Below are positions 15,535 to 21,166 of a DNA stretch of 21,166 bases, piece after piece. Source of the DNA: JBNKDD01 sp050288085 (GTDB lineage Bacteria; Chloroflexota; Anaerolineae; Aggregatilineales; UBA3940); contig JBNKDD010000074.1 in assembly GCA_050288085.1 (NCBI GenBank), positions 1-21,166 on the forward strand, read 5' to 3'. The notes below the pieces were generated by a model. The model was not told where the DNA came from, did not search any database, and saw only the letters and a list, made by a program, of their open reading frames with translations. Numbering within the stretch: the first letter of the stretch is position 1; each line of letters opens with the position of its first letter. A program made the position numbers and the translations under genes.

Positions 15535-15585
15535 ATAAAAAGCATACATCCCAAACCACCTGACTATAATGGGTAGTTTGGGATG
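15535..15585 (-). terminator. Strong terminator after tRNA-Arg, in the leader of the nucleoside hydrolase gene
   Basis: A 14-bp stem, 15572-15585 with 15547-15560, with one G-U type pair and an 11-nt loop. On the minus strand it is followed by TATGCTTTTTA. It lies 13 nt after the tRNA 3' end, so it most likely ends the tRNA transcript. The ribosome site of the next gene (15534-15529) starts immediately after the T run. Confidence 0.7.
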
Positions 15586-15597
15586 GGTTCCTAGAAG

Positions 15598-15670
15598 TGC
15601 CCCCGACAGGATTCGAACCTGTAACCTCTGGTTTCGAAGACCATTACTCTGTCCATTGAGCTACGAGGGC
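15598..15670 (-). tRNA. tRNA-Arg (anticodon UCG)
   Basis: A 73-nt cloverleaf. The acceptor stem GCCCTCG/CGGGGGC has one U-G pair; the D arm is GCTC/GAGT. The anticodon loop CTTCGAA gives anticodon TCG at positions 34-36, reading CGA/CGG. The T arm is ACAGG-TTCGAAT-CCTGT, with discriminator A. CCA is not encoded. The lowest anticodon-stem pair is an A-G mismatch. Confidence 0.93.
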
Positions 15671-15682
15671 TACTTGAGTCCT

Positions 15683-15712
15683 ATCATACCATTTATCTGG
15701 CATACCCGGCAA
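15683..15712 (-). promoter_or_regulatory. Promoter of tRNA-Arg
   Basis: On the minus strand TTGCCG (15712-15707), an 18-bp spacer, then TATGAT (15688-15683) with an extended TG. The -10 ends 12 bp before the first tRNA base, a normal distance. The tRNA therefore need not depend on the CPBP gene upstream. Confidence 0.55.
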
Positions 15713-15738
15713 GAGGCTTTTTGGGGATTCAGGTATCA

Positions 15739-16560
15739 TCACTCAGCTTGCTCGGAATAAGCAAACCGCCATCTGGTAGTAAAGCCAAGCACGACCGCGG
15801 CTACAACTAGAATCCCCAACGCAATGCCATACAGGACCGGGTCTAACTCAGGTGCAACGTCTCCGGCCTGAGCGGCTCGCAATGATAGATCGCTCAGCAG
15901 CAGCGGTCCCCAGAAATCTGTCCCGGCATGCCAGATGATCCCCGCGATCAGGGTGCTCTGTCCGGTTTTGTTGTACAACCAGGTCATGATCAGGGAGTTC
16001 GCTATTGTGCTCAGGATAAACGGCACAAAAAAGACCATGCCGAGTGAAGACTGGAGCGTATCCGGGATTAAGAAATCAGGCAGGTGCCAGAATCCCCAAT
16101 AAGCACCGATGATCAGACTGGTCCACACCGGACCTAAGTTGGGCTGCAACCGCCCCTGCAAATAGCCGCGCCAGCCAATTTCCTCGCCGACCGGCCCGTT
16201 AAACGGCATCAGCACGATCAGCAGAAACAGCGGTACAAGGGCGATTTCTTCGCGTAGTGCTGTCATGGTGGGCGGCCTTCCTCCGAGCAGAAGATGCATC
16301 GCCAGCCCGATCAGAAACAGCACTGCCGTCCCCAGAAAGGCGACCAGCCACCAGCGGATGTTTGCCCGCCAGCGTGTTGCCCGGCGCAGTAAATCCATCC
16401 CGGCATCCCGACCGTTGATGGCAAATGCAAAGATTATGGCCAGTAGGAAGGGGGCTGCGGTCAATAAACCGCCAGTCCCCATGAACCAAGGTATCCAACT
16501 GATTATCAGAACCACTACCAGATAGATGCCTATCTGGTACTTTTGGAAGAACTCACGCAT
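15739..16560 (-). CDS. CPBP-family (CAAX protease/bacteriocin-processing, Rce1-like) intramembrane protease
   Basis: This 273-residue membrane protein has about seven or eight hydrophobic segments. The three family motifs are present: E126-E127-I-G-W-R131-G, then W-G-F-W-H159-L, and H211-A-G-T-D215. The two Glu, Arg and His residues form the metalloprotease-like active site inside the membrane. The bacterial members' substrates are mostly unknown, and no prenylated or bacteriocin-like substrate is encoded beside it. AAGGAAC before the ATG serves as ribosome site, and the same leader string precedes menA. It begins 43 nt after menA, so it may be in the same transcript. Confidence 0.9.
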   Translation of the reverse strand: MREFFQKYQIGIYLVVVLIISWIPWFMGTGGLLTAAPFLLAIIFAFAINGRDAGMDLLRRATRWRANIRWWLVAFLGTAVLFLIGLAMHLLLGGRPPTMTALREEIALVPLFLLIVLMPFNGPVGEEIGWRGYLQGRLQPNLGPVWTSLIIGAYWGFWHLPDFLIPDTLQSSLGMVFFVPFILSTIANSLIMTWLYNKTGQSTLIAGIIWHAGTDFWGPLLLSDLSLRAAQAGDVAPELDPVLYGIALGILVVAAVVLGFTTRWRFAYSEQAE

Positions 16561-16603
16561 ATCAATGTTCCTTGGTTGGTTTAGGTCAGGTAGCGAGAGT
16601 TTA

Positions 16604-17500
16604 TTACAGCATCAAACCCAGGGCAAACAGCAGACTGTACACCAGCGTTAACCGGGCAGTACCTGCCAGTGCTTTATTCAGAGTCGGGCCATCAACCGAT
16701 TGAAAGATCGTCCGGGTCAGTGGAATTGCCAGCGGCGCAGATAACAGGGCCAGCATAACCCAGGGGGAAGCATCCCAGCCCAGGACAAGCATGGGTAGGG
16801 TCAGGTAGGCGGCGATCAGCAAAATCAGGAACTCAATCCGGGTGGCCTTCCGACCGATCATGACGGCAAAGGTACGCTTGCCTGCTTTGCCATCGGTGTC
16901 GATATCGCGTAGGTTGTTGACGATCAGGATATCGGTGATCAGCACGCCGTTCGGTATCGCAGCGACCAATATGCCGGGGTGAAACGATTGGGCCTGGATG
17001 TAATAGGTACCACCCACCGCCACCAATCCAAAAAAGATGAAGGCAAACAGATCACCCAGCCCGTTCGAGGCGATGGGATAAGGCCCGCCGCTGTAAGCCA
17101 GCACAGCCAGAATCGACGCGAGGCCGATAGCGACAATCGGCCAACCGCCGACTATCGCCAGATAGATCCCCAATAAAACGGTCACGCCGAGCACAATGCC
17201 GATCCCCAGTCGTAGATTCTCCAGGCTGATCAATCCGCTGGCAGCGACCCGCACCGGGCCGATCCGATCGGAGGTGTCGATCCCTCTTACGAAGTCAAAG
17301 TAATCATTCGCCATATTGACGCCGATCTGGATCAGCAGCGCGGCCAGCAGAGTCGCCACTGCCGGAAGCGGCTTAAAATGGCCAGCGGCGGCGGCCAGGG
17401 CAACGCCCACCACCACCGGGGAGATCGTCGCCGGTAAGGTCTTCGGGCGAGAGGCCATGATCCAGGCTTGCAGGGGTGTGATCGATGAGGTTTGTGTCAT
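16604..17500 (-). CDS. menA: 1,4-dihydroxy-2-naphthoate polyprenyltransferase
   Basis: A 298-residue UbiA-superfamily membrane protein with about eight or nine spans. The opening A-S-R-P-K-T-L-P-A and N-M-A-N65-D66-Y-F-D69-F-V-R-G-I-D, plus the second Asp-rich site N-N-L-R-D199-I-D-T-D203-x-x-A-G-K-R-T, are typical of MenA. MenA joins the polyprenyl diphosphate tail to DHNA to give demethylmenaquinone, using Mg held by the two Asp motifs. The menG gene, which does the next step, lies just upstream on the same strand, separated by palindromic element C. The start at ATG 17500 has AAGGAA upstream. Confidence 0.93.
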   Translation of the reverse strand: MTQTSSITPLQAWIMASRPKTLPATISPVVVGVALAAAAGHFKPLPAVATLLAALLIQIGVNMANDYFDFVRGIDTSDRIGPVRVAASGLISLENLRLGIGIVLGVTVLLGIYLAIVGGWPIVAIGLASILAVLAYSGGPYPIASNGLGDLFAFIFFGLVAVGGTYYIQAQSFHPGILVAAIPNGVLITDILIVNNLRDIDTDGKAGKRTFAVMIGRKATRIEFLILLIAAYLTLPMLVLGWDASPWVMLALLSAPLAIPLTRTIFQSVDGPTLNKALAGTARLTLVYSLLFALGLML

Positions 17501-17540
17501 GATGGTTCCTTGTCAGGGATTGTATACTTGGTCAGCTTAG

Positions 17541-17619
17541 CACCCCCTGTGCAGCCTGACGGCTGCATCCGCCCCCCTTGCAAGGGGGGCAAATCCTCGT
17601 GGAACGAGGATTGGGGGGT
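17541..17619. repeat. Multi-hairpin palindromic element, copy C, between menG and menA
   Basis: C-rich and G-rich outer arms enclose three perfect hairpins: GCAGCC/GGCTGC (17551-17566), the 20-bp palindrome GCCCCCCTTG/CAAGGGGGGC (17571-17590), and AATCCTCGT/ACGAGGATT (17592-17612). The layout (arm, hairpin, central palindrome, hairpin, arm) is that of copies A and B, but the sequence is different. It could attenuate transcription from menG into menA. Confidence 0.65.
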
Positions 17620-17637
17620 AACTCGACCACATAAACG

Positions 17638-18351
17638 CTACTCACTCTCTGGCCGTACGCCGACGTGAACAGCCATCGTCCCGAACATAAACCGCCGGTA
17701 CCGCACATCTTGCAGACCGGCTTCACGCATGATGGCGGCCAGTTCGTCCGGCGTTTTGAACTGCTGAGTTGATTCGGGTAGATAGGCATAAGCGGCGCTG
17801 TCCCCGGTGATCAGCCGCCCCAGCAGGGGGATAACGAATTTCAGGTGCAGCATAATAAAGGGCTTCAACAGGTTATCGGGTGGGGGTGACGTATCCAGGC
17901 AGATCACCCGCCCGCCCGGTTTGAGCACGCGGTGCTGTTCCTCGAATGCCCGCCGGATGTCGATCACGTTGCGCATCAGGTAGCCAGAGGTTACCGCGTC
18001 GAATCTGCCATTGGGGAAGGGCAGTCGCAAAGCGTCGGCATCACACCACAGTACCCGCCGACCGTTAACCCGCTGCTGCCCGACTCGCATCATCGGGATC
18101 GAAAAATCGGTGCCGACTACCTTCAAGTCCTTGACCCGGTTTAACGCTTCGAAAGCAATATCGCCCGTGCCGACTGCGACATCGAGCATTGATCCACCCT
18201 CTGGTAGATCCGCCTGCTGGATCACATAGCGCCGCCAGGCCCGGTCACGGCCAAAAGTCATCAGGCGGTTCATCAGGTCGTAGCGGCGGGCGATCCGTCC
18301 GAACATGTCCCGAACGTAGTTTGCCCGTTGGTTTCCTTCCAGGTGAGCCAT
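17638..18351 (-). CDS. menG: Demethylmenaquinone methyltransferase (UbiE/MenG family)
   Basis: This 237-residue class I SAM-dependent methyltransferase shows the UbiE/MenG pattern: V-R-D-M-F-G-R-I-A-R-R-Y-D-L-M-N near the start, SAM loop L56-D-V-A-V-G-T-G-D64, and F-D-A-V-T-S-G-Y-L-M-R-N followed by V-L-K-P-G-G-R. It methylates demethylmenaquinone to menaquinone. A ubiquinone role is unlikely with menA nearby. Its ATG lies 3 nt after the stop of the ABC permease, so it is translationally linked to the transporter. The symbol ubiE would be equivalent. Confidence 0.92.
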   Translation of the reverse strand: MAHLEGNQRANYVRDMFGRIARRYDLMNRLMTFGRDRAWRRYVIQQADLPEGGSMLDVAVGTGDIAFEALNRVKDLKVVGTDFSIPMMRVGQQRVNGRRVLWCDADALRLPFPNGRFDAVTSGYLMRNVIDIRRAFEEQHRVLKPGGRVICLDTSPPPDNLLKPFIMLHLKFVIPLLGRLITGDSAAYAYLPESTQQFKTPDELAAIMREAGLQDVRYRRFMFGTMAVHVGVRPESE

Positions 18352-18354
18352 GTG

Positions 18355-19110
18355 TCAATCCTCCACATATAGATGGCGGTTGACACGCCGCTCTAGAGCA
18401 TCCAACAGGAAGTAGAGCACCAATCCGAGCAACCCCATTGCCAGGATTCCGGCGTACATCTCCTTGTAACGGAGCACCTGGTAGGTCTTGACGACGATAT
18501 AGTAGCCCAATCCATACTCGGTGAGCGATTGCTCGGCGATGAACAGCACCGCAATCGCCGTCCCAACCGATACACGCAAAGCGGTCAGAACGGCAGGCAG
18601 CGAGGCGGGTAGATAGACGTATCGGAACAAGGCCCGCCGACCGGCCCCCAATGATCGCACCGACAGGATCAGCTCCGGGCGCAGGTTGGCGGCCTCATCG
18701 CGAACCACGACCAATATCTGGAAAAACAGGATCAAGGCGATCAGGAATATCTTTGAGATGTCGCTGATCCCCAGCAGCACGTAGATCACCGGGAGCAAAA
18801 CGATCTTCGGGATCGGGTAGACAATCGCAATCAGGGGGGCGAAGATGCGGTCAAGCTGCTGCATCTGCCCTAAGCCCAATCCAATCGGCGCAGCGGTCAC
18901 GGCAGCTAGCACAACGGCGGCCAATACTCTGGCGGCGCTGGCAAGCAGATGTAGCCCTAATTCGCCCGGCAGCAGTTTCACAAACACCGGCAGTACGGCG
19001 ACCGGCGATGGCATGATCGGGCGGTTGATGATCCAGGCTAAGAGCTGCCAGAAGGCCAGGAACATCGCCAGCCCGATCAGTAAATTGGCAGGAGTGATCT
19101 TTCGTTTCAC
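18355..19110 (-). CDS. ABC importer permease (SsuC/TauC/ThiX type)
   Basis: This 251-residue protein has about six membrane spans and the BPD-transporter-type EAA region, R-D-E-A-A-N-L-R-P-E-L... S-V-R-S-L-G-A-G, near the middle. This permease class works with NMT1/THI5-like binding proteins and imports sulfonates, pyrimidine vitamin precursors, riboflavin or similar small organics. The exact substrate cannot be read from the permease. Its ATG overlaps the ATPase stop by 4 nt (19107-19110), and its own stop is 3 nt from menG. Confidence 0.9.
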   Translation of the reverse strand: MKRKITPANLLIGLAMFLAFWQLLAWIINRPIMPSPVAVLPVFVKLLPGELGLHLLASAARVLAAVVLAAVTAAPIGLGLGQMQQLDRIFAPLIAIVYPIPKIVLLPVIYVLLGISDISKIFLIALILFFQILVVVRDEAANLRPELILSVRSLGAGRRALFRYVYLPASLPAVLTALRVSVGTAIAVLFIAEQSLTEYGLGYYIVVKTYQVLRYKEMYAGILAMGLLGLVLYFLLDALERRVNRHLYVED

Positions 19111-19886
19111 GCGGCGTTTCCTAGAGTCTGGCGGATTTGTTCACAGCGCTGCAAATAATCGGGTTGGCTGCGATAAGTCAATTGGCCCGCGCCGGGATTG
19201 TCGATGATGTACGGTGTATGGTTGGGAGGTTGTCCCAATACCAGGATGTGCTTCCCCATGAAGACCGCCTCCTCAATGTTATGGGTGACGATCACGCTGG
19301 TCAGGTTGGCTTCGCGGCGCAGTTCGACGGTCAGGTTCTGGAGGTCTTCGCGGGTCGGGGCATCCAATGCCGAGAACGGCTCATCCATCAATAACAGGTC
19401 GGGTTGCAAAACTAATGTACGGGCGATGGCGGTTCGTTGACGCTGACCGCCTGAAATCTGGCCGGGATATTTATCATGCTGAGAGGCGATCCCTAAGCGC
19501 TCTAACCAATGGTCGACGCGCTGTTCAATGCTGGCTTTGTCGAAATCGCCGTTGTGTGGCGCATGACGGCCATCTGGCCCGTAGAATTCGCGGATTGATA
19601 AGCCTAATCGGGCATTATCACGGACGGTCGCCCAGGGCAGCAGGCCGTGATCCTGTAAGATCAGGCCGGTTTCCGGGCGCGGGCGGCTGATTGCCTGATC
19701 GGCGATCTGAATCTGACCGGCGGTGGGGCGGCGCAATCCGGCCAGCAGGTAGAGCAGGGTGGTCTTGCCGCAGCCCGATGGCCCGATCACCGCCCAGGCT
19801 TCCCCGGCATTGACCTGCCACGAGAATGAATCGAAGATCGGCGTGTGGCTGCCGTAGGCAAAGGTCAGGTTGTTGACTTCAATCAT
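19107..19886 (-). CDS. ABC importer ATP-binding protein (SsuB/TauB/ThiZ type)
   Basis: This 259-residue protein has all nucleotide-binding motifs: Walker A G35-P-S-G-C-G-K-T-T43, Q-loop L-I-L-Q-D, signature I-S-G-G-Q-R-Q (144-150), Walker B L-L-L-M-D-E-P (164-170) and switch His202. About 20 residues between Q-loop and signature (F-Y-G-P-D-G-R-H-A-P) look like a small insertion relative to SsuB. It powers the importer with the permease at 18355 and the lipoprotein at 20063. Confidence 0.93.
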   Translation of the reverse strand: MIEVNNLTFAYGSHTPIFDSFSWQVNAGEAWAVIGPSGCGKTTLLYLLAGLRRPTAGQIQIADQAISRPRPETGLILQDHGLLPWATVRDNARLGLSIREFYGPDGRHAPHNGDFDKASIEQRVDHWLERLGIASQHDKYPGQISGGQRQRTAIARTLVLQPDLLLMDEPFSALDAPTREDLQNLTVELRREANLTSVIVTHNIEEAVFMGKHILVLGQPPNHTPYIIDNPGAGQLTYRSQPDYLQRCEQIRQTLGNAA

Positions 19887-19958
19887 AGGTGCTCACATGG
19901 AGAGGGCACAGCAATTGGCCGCGCCCTCCGGGATTTTCGTTTGGAATTACCTCACCCC

Positions 19959-20060
19959 TAGACCTCACCGACACCGGTCGGTATCGGTCTTTTCCCCTCT
20001 CCAAATTGGAGAGGGGGTGGGAGAACTGCCAACAGGCAGTTCGGAAGGGGGTGAGGTCTA
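19959..20060. repeat. MITE-like multi-hairpin palindromic element, copy B
   Basis: Perfect 10-bp terminal inverted repeats TAGACCTCAC (19959-19968) and GTGAGGTCTA (20051-20060). Inside are CCGAC/GTCGG, a central CCCCTCTCC/GGAGAGGGG-type palindrome (19994-20016) and a perfect 8-bp hairpin GAACTGCC/GGCAGTTC (20023-20042). The ends and centre match copy A. It sits 2 nt after the stop of the binding-protein gene and within the 176-nt gap before the ATPase gene, where it could limit read-through and mRNA decay. Confidence 0.8.
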
Positions 20061-20062
20061 AA

Positions 20063-21100
20063 TCAACTCCCCGGCAGGAATTCAGCGGTGACCGATTCCT
20101 CATAGGGCAGGGCTGATTCTAACAAGCCCTTGTCCAATAACCAATCGTTCACATCCGCCCACTGATCGGCGGTTGGAACCTGATTGCTGGGGAAGGGGGG
20201 AATCTCATACGTTTCCTGGACGCTCTCAGGCGTGGGGACTTTCTCCAGGAACAGGCCGCGATAGGCTTCCGGGTCGGCGTTCAAATCTTGCACGGCCCGA
20301 TCCCAGGCGATCAGGAAGCGGCGGAGTCCTTCCGGGTTGCTCTCGATGGTTTCCACGCTGAAAGTGAGCGTGCTCAGGCTGTAGAAGGGATAATCGGAGT
20401 CTTCAACAACCAGCTTTGCTCCCGCTTCGAGCGCGGCCTGGGCCAGCGGATCGGGCAGGGTGGCGGCCTGAAGTTGCCCCTCCATCAGCAATTGGAAGCG
20501 CTCCGGGATGGATGGCACCGATTCGCTGACGATCTGGTCGGATGACAGCCCTTCCTCTTCGAGTATCCGGTCGGTGAGATATTCGATCACGGTGTTGACC
20601 GAAACGCCAATCGGCACCCCGGCTAAATCGGCGGGCGTTTCGATCTCGCTGCTGGGCGAGGCAATGATCCGGAAGATCGGACCATCCGAAGTCGCTACCC
20701 GCGAGGCGATCACCGCCTGGATTTTGACCCCGTCGCGGTTGAAAAGAGCGGTGGTTGCGATCTCGTTGAGCATTCCGTCGATCTCCCCGGCCTGCATCAA
20801 CTGGTCACGTTCGACCGCGCTGGTGACCGGCACGGCTTCGACCTCGACACCGGCTTCCTCGAAGTAGCCGTTCTCCTGGGCGATGTACAAAGGCAGCACA
20901 TCAAGCACCGGCAGCACGGCGATCTTCAATGGTGCAACCTCCGCGGCCATTTCCTCGCCGGTTTCTGATTCGGCTGATTCGGCTGCTTCGGCCTCAACCG
21001 GTTCTTCTACTGGGGTTGCTTGCGCCCCAGCACAGGCTGTCAGGGCGAGTGTCGCCAGGATGAAAACTAACAAAACAGGTATGAATGTTCTCTTGAGCAT
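20063..21100 (-). CDS. ABC importer substrate-binding lipoprotein (NMT1/THI5/SsuA-like)
   Basis: This 345-residue lipoprotein has lipobox L-T-A-C (Cys23) and an acidic Glu/Ala/Ser linker (about 30-55). The periplasmic-binding domain begins L-K-I-A-V-L-P-V-L-D-V-L-P-L-Y-I-A-Q-E-N-G-Y-F-E-E-A-G, the usual start of NMT1/SsuA proteins. P-A-D-L-A-G-V-P-I-G and a later F-S-V-E-T-I-E-S-N-P-E-G-L-R-R-F also fit. Such proteins bind sulfonates, thiamine-pyrimidine, riboflavin or other small organics; the ligand is not evident. AGGAAGG precedes the ATG. Only 66 bp lie upstream in the window, AT-rich, so a riboswitch further up cannot be judged. Confidence 0.9.
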   Translation of the reverse strand: MLKRTFIPVLLVFILATLALTACAGAQATPVEEPVEAEAAESAESETGEEMAAEVAPLKIAVLPVLDVLPLYIAQENGYFEEAGVEVEAVPVTSAVERDQLMQAGEIDGMLNEIATTALFNRDGVKIQAVIASRVATSDGPIFRIIASPSSEIETPADLAGVPIGVSVNTVIEYLTDRILEEEGLSSDQIVSESVPSIPERFQLLMEGQLQAATLPDPLAQAALEAGAKLVVEDSDYPFYSLSTLTFSVETIESNPEGLRRFLIAWDRAVQDLNADPEAYRGLFLEKVPTPESVQETYEIPPFPSNQVPTADQWADVNDWLLDKGLLESALPYEESVTAEFLPGS

Positions 21101-21166
21101 ATCCCTTCCTCTCAGAGTAAATTCCTTATTTTTAGTGTTTTTTGAAAGATATAAACAATGATATCG

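Noticed and set aside
15569..15760. 63-codon plus-strand frame with an Arg/Cys-rich product across the tRNA
   Set aside because: It is the antisense translation of the tRNA-Arg gene, a well-known false protein. The cloverleaf on the minus strand explains the sequence.

Overview
The window looks like a chromosomal segment of an uncultured member of the Chloroflexota, probably class Anaerolineae. This rests on protein style: secreted proteins with NBR1-type Ig-like repeats or SH3b modules on Pro/Thr-rich linkers, Ala-Cys lipoboxes, menaquinone genes and extended -10 promoters. No 16S or marker gene confirms it. Ten N's at 4650-4659 show a draft assembly.

Left half (1-11600): an envelope-glycan acylation/deacylation island. 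A remnant of an IS256/Mutator-type transposase lies at the left edge. Five paralogous secreted SGNH-type proteins follow, two (273-1490, 1540-3264) on one side and three (7623-9152, 9235-10380, 10464-11588) on the other side of a minus-strand operon. That operon reads lipoprotein (7258) > 39-residue membrane microprotein (6852) > MBOAT O-acyltransferase (6728) > membrane-anchored SGNH protein (5296) > HEAT-repeat protein (4136). The microprotein ends in WIYQGF, which fits the C-terminal aromatic-x-Tyr-x-x-Phe 'acyl shuttle' described for DltX. With the MBOAT and the SGNH partner it looks like a complete three-part export-and-transfer machine for acyl groups, without dltA or dltC. The SGNH paralogs pair one catalytic domain with either an SH3b module (three genes) or two NBR1 Ig-like modules (two genes). 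They could be the matching extracellular esterases or transferases.

Middle (11700-15700): an M50 site-2-type protease, an FMN-dependent nitronate monooxygenase-like protein with a Cys-containing tail, a variant nucleoside hydrolase probably starting at TTG, and tRNA-Arg(UCG) with its own promoter and terminator.

Right half (15700-21100), all on the minus strand: an ABC importer of the SsuABC/ThiXYZ type (binding lipoprotein, ATPase, permease) runs into menG and then menA and a CPBP-family membrane protease. The importer and menG are 3 nt apart. Three multi-hairpin palindromic elements of about 80-110 bp lie in intergenic gaps at 7392-7499, 17541-17619 and 19959-20060; two share sequence and the third shares only architecture.
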